A stretch of 64,000 nt of DNA from Flexicrinis sp001567485 (GTDB taxonomy: Bacteria; Chloroflexota; Anaerolineae; Aggregatilineales; Phototrophicaceae). Below are positions 43,363-51,444 of the stretch, piece after piece (the first letter of the stretch is position 1; the number at the start of each line of letters is the position of its first letter). The notes beneath the pieces were generated by a model, which was not told the origin of the DNA, did no database searches, and saw only the letters and a list, made by a program, of their open reading frames with translations. The position numbers and the translations under genes are program-made. The stretch is taken from assembly GCA_030263635.1 (NCBI GenBank), contig SZPI01000011.1, positions 1-64,000 of the forward strand, read 5' to 3'.

Positions 43363-43420
43363 AGCGTTCCATCCTCGCAGTGATACCCTAAGTATCGGAC
43401 GATCTGGTTGCGCATCTAGT

Positions 43421-44128
43421 CTAAACGCAGTACGTCGTGTTGGTATCGACTACCATTGTAGTCGGGAAGTATTGTGTCCATGGAAAAGGACCAAACTGAA
43501 GGATTCCGTCAGCGGTGAAATAAAGTCCACCCGAAGTTACTTTGATGTTCCATCCGGGAAATGCATTTGGACCGTTGAGCTGTATCCAGATATTGGGAAT
43601 TGTCGCCCAAGTACCGTTGAGATTTCCAGTCAAGCCTTTCGCCGGAAGCCGCGGCAAACCGCCACTAGCATTTGAGTACTTGATGGTTATGTTCTGCTGC
43701 AATTGTGCAACTTGGAGTCCTAGAGCTCCGTAGATCGATACTCCACACACCTGCGTTGTGATCCATCCGACAGGCATCGGCGCTGGGGAGGTTCTACCGG
43801 CCGTTTTTGGACGTGCGTCGCTGATAGGATCATCGGCAAACATGTAGACCTCGAAGTAGCACGCGGAGTCGTCGGTGCAGTTCTCGAGCTTATATAGCCG
43901 CGACGCGAATCGGTGACCTTCCGCGTATTCTTCATCGGTGAGCGTTACGGGTGAACGCTGATCCATCTCCGTAGTTGCAACAACTGTAGCTTTTGCCATA
44001 TCGTTCAGCGACAATTGTTCCTTTGGTGCGGATTGGATCTCCTCATCACTGTCTTGAGCGGTGGCCATGTAGGGAGTTATTCCCGTGAGAAAGACACTTA
44101 GAGCAAGAACGATGCACAAACGCTTCAT
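43421..44128 (-). CDS. Secreted protein of unknown function (orphan)
   Basis: The 235-residue product has a signal peptide (1-24, cleavage after ATA). A mature part follows with four cysteines (CTDDSAC at about 82-88, one near 131, one near the end) that could form two disulfides, and a beta-rich C-terminal half rich in Asn, Gly and Thr. The gene and its upstream region are visibly poorer in GC than the neighbours. No family is recognisable. It may be a recently acquired gene. Confidence 0.7.
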   Translation of the reverse strand: MKRLCIVLALSVFLTGITPYMATAQDSDEEIQSAPKEQLSLNDMAKATVVATTEMDQRSPVTLTDEEYAEGHRFASRLYKLENCTDDSACYFEVYMFADDPISDARPKTAGRTSPAPMPVGWITTQVCGVSIYGALGLQVAQLQQNITIKYSNASGGLPRLPAKGLTGNLNGTWATIPNIWIQLNGPNAFPGWNIKVTSGGLYFTADGILQFGPFPWTQYFPTTMVVDTNTTYCV

Positions 44129-44175
44129 CTCAACACAACTTTCCGTAATTGATCCATAATACTAATAATATTCAA

Positions 44176-44207
44176 AACACGCGCGCCGTCAAGACGGCGC
44201 GCGTGTT
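44176..44207 (-). terminator. Strong hairpin, likely end of the serS-to-GH18 transcript
   Basis: A 15-base inverted repeat (44176-44190 with 44193-44207) of almost pure GC is followed on the minus strand by TTTT and an AT-rich run. It lies about 350 bases past the last minus-strand stop at 44554. It can also isolate the secreted protein gene at 44128. Confidence 0.65.
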
Positions 44208-44364
44208 AAGGTTCATAGGCAATTGGTACGTATGTGCTCATTGGGCACTCATACCTATGTCGGTTAGCACCCCAATCACTGCCCTTTGCCTGAAGTAACG
44301 ATGTCGTTGGTAGCCTGACGGCCGCGCATCGGGTACTCTTGCCGGACTATGAAAGGCAAACCGT

Positions 44365-44433
44365 ATGGATGCAATGACTGGGCAATACGAGACCCTGATC
44401 TTCCTGCACATCCCCAAAACCGCCGGCACGACG
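44365..44433 (+). pseudogene. 5' stump of a sulfotransferase-family gene
   Basis: Twenty-three codons from the ATG at 44365 encode LIFLHIPKTAGTT, the N-terminal PAPS-binding loop of the sulfotransferase family 2. The reading then turns into noise and overlaps the end of the opposite gene. The rest of the gene (usually 200-280 residues) is gone, so this is the breakpoint of a deletion or rearrangement. Confidence 0.7.
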
Positions 44434-44553
44434 CCCGATTCGCGCAGCTGTGATCACTCAGTCAGTGGTTTCGCCAGATCGCGTTGTATCGCGCCTTGCG
44501 AGAGCGGGTGCGATTGGGCGGGTGACTGTTGCAATCGCCCCGAAATGTCCGTG

Positions 44554-45588
44554 TCAACCGCCGCACGGCGCAGGGCGCAGCTCACGCAGCACCTCCCATA
44601 CGGCCGGGTCTTCACCGCCGAGGCCCCAAATGGCGATGCCGCCGAGTTCAGGGTGGGCGTCCAAGACACGACCGAGCTTGAAGCGCACGCTTTCGGCATC
44701 GGCGTAGTAGATCATCCGCCGTGGCAAGTCCTCAGGCGTGAAGTCCACGAACGGCTCCAAATCCGATGGGTCGCGCTGAACCTCAGGCCCGAATGCGTCG
44801 ATCAGGCGCTGGGTGTCTTCATAGGTGATGGGCGAGGCTGGCGGCTCGGCGCGCATCCACTGATAGCCGTAAAGATGCAGGCCCATGCGCACCTTGCGTA
44901 AGTCGGTGATGGTCGCGGCGTAGTCAAGCACGTCGATCACCCACGGCGTCGGGCCAATCGGCATCGGAGGGGCGTTCCCGCCGCCGAAGTCATAGGTCAT
45001 GATCGCGAAGACGTCGACCGCCGCCGAGAGCCGCGGCCAGTCCTGTGCGGCCGGGCCTTCCCACGCGCCCTGATCGTCGGTCTTGGCGTGCACCGCGATG
45101 CTGAGAACCCGTCCGTCGGCGTGCAGCGCGCCGGCGAGCTGTTCGATAAACAGTGAGAAATCGTCGCGCGTTTCGACCGGGAACCCCTCATAGTCGACGT
45201 CGATCCCGTCGTAGTCGTGCGCGCGCGCCAAGTCCACGATGGCGGCGATGTGCGTCTCGCGCAGGGCCGGGTCGGTGATCAGGGCCGGGTCGCCTGCGTG
45301 CAAGCTGGGGATGATCGGCATTCCGGCCTCACGCCAAGCGGCGATCTCGACGGCGTTCTCAGCGCCCGGCCCGGCGCGTAGAGTCCCATCTCTATTGGGC
45401 GTGTACCAGAATGGGTTAACGACGTCGATCACGTCGCTGTGAGTCATCAGCGTCTCATAGCCCCCGCGATGCTGCGAGGACGGATACCACGCTGTGATGC
45501 AGAACGGCGCAGGCTCGGGGGTCTGCGCAGAAGCGGAGGATGGGGACACGGCCAATGCGAGCAGTCCCAGAAACGCAGCCCGGAACAC
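44554..45588 (-). CDS. Secreted GH18-like glycosidase (YaaH/chitinase-like)
   Basis: GTG 45588 overlaps the aminotransferase stop by one base (TAGTG) with GGAGGA in front, giving 344 residues. The signal peptide (cleavage after ASA at 19-21) is correct for this start. The catalytic DGIDVDYE motif (127-134) with Glu134 is intact. MTYDF (about 195-199) and a late GLGGEDP complete the TIM barrel. The YaaH-like branch binds or cuts amino-sugar polymers such as peptidoglycan or chitin. It is the last gene of a long run. Confidence 0.88.
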   Translation of the reverse strand: MFRAAFLGLLALAVSPSSASAQTPEPAPFCITAWYPSSQHRGGYETLMTHSDVIDVVNPFWYTPNRDGTLRAGPGAENAVEIAAWREAGMPIIPSLHAGDPALITDPALRETHIAAIVDLARAHDYDGIDVDYEGFPVETRDDFSLFIEQLAGALHADGRVLSIAVHAKTDDQGAWEGPAAQDWPRLSAAVDVFAIMTYDFGGGNAPPMPIGPTPWVIDVLDYAATITDLRKVRMGLHLYGYQWMRAEPPASPITYEDTQRLIDAFGPEVQRDPSDLEPFVDFTPEDLPRRMIYYADAESVRFKLGRVLDAHPELGGIAIWGLGGEDPAVWEVLRELRPAPCGG

Positions 45589-46424
45589 TAAATCTCCTCC
45601 AAGTGCGCACCGACCCACGCCTGATACGCATCACGCAGGCGCAGCGTCCACACGCCCGGCCTGCCGGCTCCGAGCGCATGCCCGTCAATCTCGATCACCG
45701 GCACGATCCCCCGGCTGGCGCTGCTGATAAACGCTTCGTCGAGCGATGCGACCTCGTCCGCTTTGACCGGTGCCTCGACTATCGGGATGATGCGCTGGCC
45801 GACCTCGAACACGATCTGTCGGCTGATCCCGCCCAGCACCATGCCGACCGGCGCGGTGTACAGCATGCCTCCGCGGATCGCATAGAAGTTCGCGCCGAGT
45901 CCTTCGAGCAGATGGCCGTCCGCGTCCTGCAGGATCGTGTCGTAGATACCGGGAGGTTGAGCGGCGATCAACGCCTCGCGCGCGTGCATCCAGCCGGTGG
46001 TCTTGGCCGCGGCGTTGTGACGGGCGGCGTTGGGCGCGCTGATGACGCGCACCCCACGCAGGATGAACTCGGTTGTCAGCGGCGTGAACGGTTCGAGCGA
46101 GATGATCGCCTTATCGGGGGCCGCCGCGCCAATCGTCACACGCCAGCGCACATTACCTGCGTTGAAGTCGAGGATGCAGCGGCGTAGGGCCGCCCGGATC
46201 AGACTGCGCGTCAGTCCGAGCGTGATTCCGGCGCGGCGGGCCGAGTCTTCGAGCCGGTCGAAGTGGGCGTCCAGCTTGAGCGCCTTGGTGATCTCGAACG
46301 TGTTGGTGATCGTATACACGCCGTCGTCCGGCTCGTAGCGCCCGGCGTCCACCAGTGACGAGGCTTCGTAGTCGACGGGATGAAGGCTGCCATCCGGCGT
46401 CAGCACGCGAATGAATATCGGCAT
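45588..46424 (-). CDS. Class IV aminotransferase (PLP-dependent)
   Basis: From ATG 46424 the product has 278 residues. The PLP lysine is Lys141 in AAAKTTGW. HFDRLEDSA (54-62) and EGLGANFYAI are the usual class IV marks. The class includes branched-chain and D-amino-acid aminotransferases and aminodeoxychorismate lyase; the sequence does not settle which. Placement next to two GH18-like genes and a lipid kinase could favour D-amino acid metabolism of the wall, but that is a guess. Confidence 0.87.
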   Translation of the reverse strand: MPIFIRVLTPDGSLHPVDYEASSLVDAGRYEPDDGVYTITNTFEITKALKLDAHFDRLEDSARRAGITLGLTRSLIRAALRRCILDFNAGNVRWRVTIGAAAPDKAIISLEPFTPLTTEFILRGVRVISAPNAARHNAAAKTTGWMHAREALIAAQPPGIYDTILQDADGHLLEGLGANFYAIRGGMLYTAPVGMVLGGISRQIVFEVGQRIIPIVEAPVKADEVASLDEAFISSASRGIVPVIEIDGHALGAGRPGVWTLRLRDAYQAWVGAHLEEI

Positions 46425-46431
46425 GTAGGGG

Positions 46432-47793
46432 CTACCTTTGCACCCAAAACTGCTCGAACTGGCGCCACTCTTCTTCGACGGTGGTGTATTCGGCGAAGAT
46501 CGAGATGCCCTCAATCGCCGCCGACGCGTCCCCAGCTTGAGTCAAGCCCTCGACGACGCCTTCGACCGCCGCCGGGATGTTCTCGACGGTCGGGTTGTGA
46601 TCGGTGGATACCTCGTTGAAGGTCGGGATCGCGATGCGCACCTCGGCCCCGCCGTCGACAGCCGCGATCGCACGGGCATACGTCGCGGTCTGGTAGGCGA
46701 CCCACTGGCTGTAGTCGACCGGCGAGGACAGGCCGGAGTTATAGGCCATCACAACGATCTCGTCGACCAGCAGGGCGATCTGCTGCTTGAACGCGGTGGT
46801 GTATTCGGTTCCGGGCGCGATCAGCGGCGGCTTGGGGATATTGGCCTCTGCCGGTGACCAGTCGGGGATCACCGCGACCGCGAGGTTGGCATCGCCGACC
46901 GCGCGGCGGACAGCCCGCAGCAGCGCAAGATAATCGTCGGCGCTGTCCTGAAACACCAGCTCGGCGTTGAGCATGACGCCGTCGTAGCCCAGCTCGTTGA
47001 CCAGCTCGGCGGCGAAGTCCGCGACGATCTGAATGACGGCCGGGTCATTGAGGTTGTACGCGCCGTTCTCGTCGCGCGCGCTGATCGGAAAGCCGACCCA
47101 GCCGTACAGCGTCGCCTCAGGATACGCCGCGCGAAACTGCTGGATGAACTTCTCGACGTTGGGCCGCATCTCCTCGAACGTGTTGGTGCTGTCGAACAGA
47201 CCGCTCCACGTGTTATCGCTCTTGAGGAAGCTCGTCCACGCGTACACGGTGCCGATCTGCTGCGCTTTCAGCCGCGCGACGAGCGCCGCTACGTCTTCAT
47301 CGCTGCGTTCGGCGAAGCTGTATTCGGAGCCGAGCCAGAGGGAATTGGGGTATGTCGGCGCGGGTTCGTTCTTGAACAGTCCGAGTACGACGATTATGAG
47401 AATCACGGCCGCGATGGCCCCGGCGCCGAACAGATACGGGCGCCATCGCACCCAGTCAATCGGCGGCAGCTTCGGCCCGCCCGGCACGGCCACCTGCTGC
47501 TGGCGCAGGCGCGGCGTGACCTGCGGCGGCGGAGCGGCTTCTCCACGCCGGCGGCGCGGTGTGCGCTCGGTCTCACCTGTCGGAGCAGTATCGGCCAGCA
47601 CGTCTGGCGGCGGATTGCTGCCTCGCCGGCGGCGATACCGTTCGCGCGCGCGGCCGCCCTTGCCGGCATTGGGGACTTCTTGCGGCTGTTTAGACTTGGC
47701 CTCCGCAAACAGGCTGTTCAAGAATTCGTCGTTGTCCGGGATGCCAGTCGACGATGATTTCGGATCCATTGGGGGCTGGCTCTGGTCGTCCAC
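46432..47793 (-). CDS. Membrane-anchored TIM-barrel glycosidase-like protein
   Basis: The 453-residue protein has a long basic, Pro/Arg-rich cytosolic N-terminus (about 1-112) and one membrane helix (120-140). The extracytoplasmic TIM barrel carries LYGWVGFP and YDGVMLNAELV (the position of the GH18 DxxDxDxE motif), a late MAYNS and FAEYTT. The motif lacks the full acid set: the glutamate in NAELV could be catalytic or this may be a binding protein. It lies seven bases before the aminotransferase gene. Confidence 0.78.
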   Translation of the reverse strand: MDDQSQPPMDPKSSSTGIPDNDEFLNSLFAEAKSKQPQEVPNAGKGGRARERYRRRRGSNPPPDVLADTAPTGETERTPRRRRGEAAPPPQVTPRLRQQQVAVPGGPKLPPIDWVRWRPYLFGAGAIAAVILIIVVLGLFKNEPAPTYPNSLWLGSEYSFAERSDEDVAALVARLKAQQIGTVYAWTSFLKSDNTWSGLFDSTNTFEEMRPNVEKFIQQFRAAYPEATLYGWVGFPISARDENGAYNLNDPAVIQIVADFAAELVNELGYDGVMLNAELVFQDSADDYLALLRAVRRAVGDANLAVAVIPDWSPAEANIPKPPLIAPGTEYTTAFKQQIALLVDEIVVMAYNSGLSSPVDYSQWVAYQTATYARAIAAVDGGAEVRIAIPTFNEVSTDHNPTVENIPAAVEGVVEGLTQAGDASAAIEGISIFAEYTTVEEEWRQFEQFWVQR

Positions 47794-47805
47794 GGTTTCT
47801 TCCTC

Positions 47806-48249
47806 CTAGGTGACCAGATCGAGGAGCGGCGGGCCGAAGATCAGCAGGCTGATCAACACCGACGCGACGACGCCGAGCAGCACGGCCGCAGCGGCGACGT
47901 CCTTGGCGACTTTCGCCATAGGATGATAATCCGGCGACGCGAGGTTGACCACCGCTTCGACGGCGGCGTTGATAAACTCGGCCATCCATACGATTGTGAT
48001 TGACAGAATCAGGATTGCGAGTTCGACAAAGCTGACCCGCAGCAGCACGGCCAGCGCCAGCACTACCAGACTCGCCACGCCCTGAATCCGGGTGTTGCGC
48101 TGCCAGCGCAGCATGTACAACCAGCCCGCCAGCGCATAGCCCAGACTGACGGCGCGGTTGCGGCTGATCTTGTAGCTGAAGTCGTCCGGGTTGATGCGCG
48201 CTGTGCTGGTCAGCCGATCCAGCCAGTTAGGCCGGGTGTCATCCGCCAT
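47806..48249 (-). CDS. dgkA: Diacylglycerol/undecaprenol kinase
   Basis: The 147-residue membrane protein has three helices (about 57-72, 75-93, 122-142). The catalytic EFINAAVEAVVNLASPDYHP segment is at about 90-109, with MAKVAKDVAAAAVLL after it. DgkA-type enzymes phosphorylate diacylglycerol in Gram-negatives and undecaprenol in Gram-positives, which feeds the lipid carrier of wall synthesis. It overlaps ybeY by 11 bases. Confidence 0.93.
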   Translation of the reverse strand: MADDTRPNWLDRLTSTARINPDDFSYKISRNRAVSLGYALAGWLYMLRWQRNTRIQGVASLVVLALAVLLRVSFVELAILILSITIVWMAEFINAAVEAVVNLASPDYHPMAKVAKDVAAAAVLLGVVASVLISLLIFGPPLLDLVT

Positions 48250-48745
48250 GATCCGCGCCCTCCAGCCACGGCACGATGTCCTCCGAAATACTCAATGCGC
48301 GCAGGGCGTTCGCCTGCACATCCCACATGGCCGCGCGCCGTTCGGGTGTGTCGTGATCGTGGCCGAGCAAATGCAGCGTGCCGTGGACGACCAACAGCGA
48401 GAGGCTGTCGGCGGGCGAATGGCCGAGCCGTTCCGCCTGCGCACAGGTGTACGGATAGGCGATCACCAGATCGCCCAGATACGGCGGCTCGTCCATCTCC
48501 TGTACGATGTCATCCGGCAGCGGGTAGGCCGGGAACGTCAGCACGTCGGTGACGCTGTCGAAATGCCGGTATTCGCGGTTGAGCGCGCGCACCTCGTCAT
48601 CGCCGGTGAGCACGATGGTGATCCCGCCGCGGTCGGTCGCCTCGTTCTGTTTGAGGGTGAGGCGTGCCGCGTAGATCAGCCGATCGGCGTTGACCGGGTA
48701 GTCGCGCGTGTTTTCGATCTTAATCCCAAGCTCGGGCGTGGTCAT
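48239..48745 (-). CDS. ybeY: Endoribonuclease YbeY
   Basis: From ATG 48745 the protein has 168 residues. The zinc site HGTLHLLGHDH gives His121, His125 and His131, and FDSVTDVLTFP (62-72) is the conserved substrate-side segment. YbeY trims the 3' end of 16S rRNA and helps ribosome quality control. It overlaps pgpH by 26 bases and dgkA by 11, the common ybeY-dgkA arrangement of many bacteria. An upstream ATG at 48781 would give a longer overlap. Confidence 0.95.
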   Translation of the reverse strand: MTTPELGIKIENTRDYPVNADRLIYAARLTLKQNEATDRGGITIVLTGDDEVRALNREYRHFDSVTDVLTFPAYPLPDDIVQEMDEPPYLGDLVIAYPYTCAQAERLGHSPADSLSLLVVHGTLHLLGHDHDTPERRAAMWDVQANALRALSISEDIVPWLEGADHGG

Positions 48746-50990
48746 CTCCGAATTCCTCATCATCCTGTTGGCTCGGGACATCCAGCCCGCCGGTCGAAGG
48801 CCCGCGGTTGTCCGGCGTCCACTGCGCGGCCTCGGCAGGCACGACGGCGCGCATCGACTGTGTTCGCCGCGCTTTACTGATCACCGCGTCGTAGTTGATG
48901 CGCGGGTGGAGCGTCGCCTCGATCATATCGACGAAAATGCGCTCGATTTGCTTGATGTCCTTGAGCGTCAACCCACTGTCGTCTAACTGGCCGCCGTCGC
49001 GATAGCCGTTGATGATCTTGGTGACCTGCGCCTTGATGTCGCTGCGGCTTTGCGGATCGGTCGAGCGCAGCGCCGCCTCGCAGCTGTCGGCCAGCAGCAT
49101 GATGCCGGTTTCCTTTGTCTGCGGGCGTGGGCCGGGATAGCGGAAATTACGGATATCGACCTTGCTAGCGTCGTCGCCAGCGGCGATCACGGCCTGCTGA
49201 TAGAATACCTTGACCAGCGACGTGCCGTGATGCTCGCGGATGAAGTCGCGGATGCGCTGCGGCAGGCGGTGTTCCAGCGCCATCCGTTCGCCCTCGACCA
49301 CATGGTGAATGATGATCTGCGCGCTGCGCTGCGGATCGTTGAGCAGGTCGTGCGGGCTTTCGCTGCCGCGCTGATTCTCGGAGAAAAACGCCGGGTTCGA
49401 CAGCTTGCCGATGTCGTGGTACAGCGCTGCGACCGACACGAGAAACGCGTTCGCCCCGATTTTCGCCGCGGCCTGCTCGCTCAAGTTGGCGACTTGCAGG
49501 GAATGTTGATAGGTGCCGGGGGCTTCGCGCAGCAGGCGCACCAGCAGCGGATGACTCGGCTGGCTGAGTTCGTTCAGGCGCAGGATGGTGGGCAGGTTGA
49601 ACACGCCGCCCAGCACGTACAACCCGACCAGCGACAGCGCCGCGGTGATGATGCCGTTCAGCACGCAGAACACGAGCAGTTCCAGCCAGCGTTCGGACGT
49701 TGTGCCTTCCTGCGCGAGGTTGAACGTGAACAGCACCGCGATGTTCACGAACGCCACCAACAGCCCGGCGAAAATGTACGTATTGAGCCGGTCGGTGCGT
49801 CGCAGCACCAGCGTGCCGGTGATCCCGGCCGCGGCAATCAGCACCGAGACCTCGAAGCCGTTACCCGCCATCAAGCCGACCAGAAACGCGTAGCCGAGCG
49901 TGCCGATCAGCGCGACATCCGGCCCGGCGATGGCGACATACAGCAGCGCAAGCACCCCGGCCGGGAAGATGTAGATCTCGCTGCCGGTGGCGACCCGCGC
50001 AGCGCCCAGCATCGCCACGAACAGCCCGACCAACAGCGCGAGCAGGCGAGGCTGGCCTTCGAGCAGCGCGTTACGCCAGCGGGCCAAATACGTGCCGAAC
50101 ATCACCAGCACCATCAGCGACCCGATGACGGCGCGCATCACAATCGGAAAGCGCTGATCGGGCGGCTGAAGCAGGCCAAGTTGTTCGAGCGCCTCGACAT
50201 CCGCTGGCTCCAGTTTCGTGCCGGAGCTGACGACGATCTGCCCGCGCTGGAAACTGCTGATCTGCTCAGGGACGGCCTGCGCGGCCGCTTCGCGCGCGGC
50301 CTGTGTCGAGGCGGCGTTGAGCGTCCGATTCGGGCGGATCAAGTCGCTGACGATGTCCACGATGATCGCGACGTCGCGGCTGTCGAAGCGCAAACTGACC
50401 TGATTGGGCAGGCGTTCGAGGATGCTGGTGACTTCGCTTTCGCGGATGCTGTCCTGCATCACGTTTTCAAGCAGGCGCAGCGTCTCGGCGCGGATGAGCG
50501 CCCACTGCTCGTCGGTCATCGCCGCGATTGGCTCGGCGGTCGTCTGCTCGTCGAGGCGCAGCGCCGTGATCTGCTGGAAATCGTCGATCTTCTGCGCGAC
50601 GGTCGCGTATGGGTCGCGCCGGACGTTGTCGATGAATTCGAGGATGCGCGCTGCCAAGCTGGTTTGCACGCGGGCGACGTTGAGGTCGGGCGGGTTATAA
50701 ACCGGCGCGGTCGAGGCGCGCGCCTCTTCACGCCGCAGATCGGTGAGGACGTTGCTGACGTAACTGCGGCTGATCGGCGCGTGAAAATCGCGCGGGGCGA
50801 CCTGCCCGACCTCCAAGCTGCTCGCGAGCGATCGGCCGGACAGGATCGAGTCGAACGCGATGATGACGGTGGATACGGCTACCAGCGCGATCGCGACAGC
50901 AATCACGGCCGCCGCAGTCAGCCGTTTGACGGCCTGCGCACGCGGAACGCCGAAGCGCCGGTGCAAGAAATCCGCAAGCGCCGGTATCAT
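48720..50990 (-). CDS. 7TMR-HDED HD phosphohydrolase (PgpH/YqfF type)
   Basis: The 756-residue protein has an N-terminal membrane helix (about 28-48), an extracellular 7TMR-HDED domain (about 50-275), seven membrane helices (about 283-465) and a cytosolic HD domain (about 480-700). The HD domain has His496, HD525-526 in YHDIGKL and HH562-563. In Listeria and Bacillus PgpH destroys cyclic di-AMP. Placement before ybeY and dgkA is conserved across many phyla. The substrate here is inferred from the family. Confidence 0.93.
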   Translation of the reverse strand: MIPALADFLHRRFGVPRAQAVKRLTAAAVIAVAIALVAVSTVIIAFDSILSGRSLASSLEVGQVAPRDFHAPISRSYVSNVLTDLRREEARASTAPVYNPPDLNVARVQTSLAARILEFIDNVRRDPYATVAQKIDDFQQITALRLDEQTTAEPIAAMTDEQWALIRAETLRLLENVMQDSIRESEVTSILERLPNQVSLRFDSRDVAIIVDIVSDLIRPNRTLNAASTQAAREAAAQAVPEQISSFQRGQIVVSSGTKLEPADVEALEQLGLLQPPDQRFPIVMRAVIGSLMVLVMFGTYLARWRNALLEGQPRLLALLVGLFVAMLGAARVATGSEIYIFPAGVLALLYVAIAGPDVALIGTLGYAFLVGLMAGNGFEVSVLIAAAGITGTLVLRRTDRLNTYIFAGLLVAFVNIAVLFTFNLAQEGTTSERWLELLVFCVLNGIITAALSLVGLYVLGGVFNLPTILRLNELSQPSHPLLVRLLREAPGTYQHSLQVANLSEQAAAKIGANAFLVSVAALYHDIGKLSNPAFFSENQRGSESPHDLLNDPQRSAQIIIHHVVEGERMALEHRLPQRIRDFIREHHGTSLVKVFYQQAVIAAGDDASKVDIRNFRYPGPRPQTKETGIMLLADSCEAALRSTDPQSRSDIKAQVTKIINGYRDGGQLDDSGLTLKDIKQIERIFVDMIEATLHPRINYDAVISKARRTQSMRAVVPAEAAQWTPDNRGPSTGGLDVPSQQDDEEFGDDHARAWD

Positions 50991-50993
50991 GCG

Positions 50994-51443
50994 CTAACCG
51001 TTGAGCAGCTCCCGGACAGCTTGGTTGACGAGCTTGCCGTCCGCCTGCCCTTTGACACGAGCCATGATCGGCCCCATCACTTTCGATTGATCCTTCGGCC
51101 CGTTCGCGCCGACCTGCGCGATCACCTCTGCGGCGATCCGCTTCAGCTCGTCCAGCGAGAGCTGACGCGGCAGGAACGTCTCGATGATCGTCAGCTCGGC
51201 CGTCTCGCTGGCGACGAGGTCGTCACGGCGGGCCTTGGTCGCTTCTTCGATGGCCTCGCGGCGTTTCTTGGCCTCTTTGATGAGCACGGCGAGGATTTCG
51301 TCGTCGCTGAGGGTGGCGCGGGTGTCGATCTCGACCTGCTTGATGGCGCTCTGCAAGCCGCGCACCACGTCGCGGCGCAGGTTGTCTTTGCCAAGCATCG
51401 CCTCTTTCAGCGCGGCGGTGAGCGCGGTGCGGAGGTCGGTCAT
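50994..51443 (-). CDS. GatB/YqeY-domain protein
   Basis: The 149-residue protein matches YqeY: LTAALKEAMLGKDNLRRDVVRGLQ at the start, a VLIKEAKKRREAIEEATKARRDDL middle and the C-terminal helical tail GPIMARVKGQADGKLVNQAVRELL. This tail is shared with the GatB subunit of the tRNA amidotransferase, where it binds tRNA. YqeY itself has no settled function. It starts one base after mtaB and leads pgpH by three bases. Confidence 0.92.
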   Translation of the reverse strand: MTDLRTALTAALKEAMLGKDNLRRDVVRGLQSAIKQVEIDTRATLSDDEILAVLIKEAKKRREAIEEATKARRDDLVASETAELTIIETFLPRQLSLDELKRIAAEVIAQVGANGPKDQSKVMGPIMARVKGQADGKLVNQAVRELLNG

Positions 51444-51444
51444 A

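Larger units (their letters stand above)
44129..44553. other. AT-richer intergenic stretch with hairpin and gene stump
   Basis: About 425 bases hold a terminator hairpin (44176-44207), the first codons of a sulfotransferase-like gene (44365-44433) and otherwise nothing I can read. Its composition differs from its surroundings. Confidence 0.5.

Noticed and set aside
44434..44901. Plus-strand continuation of the sulfotransferase stump
   Set aside because: After codon 23 it has no sulfotransferase motifs and runs antisense to the GH18 gene.
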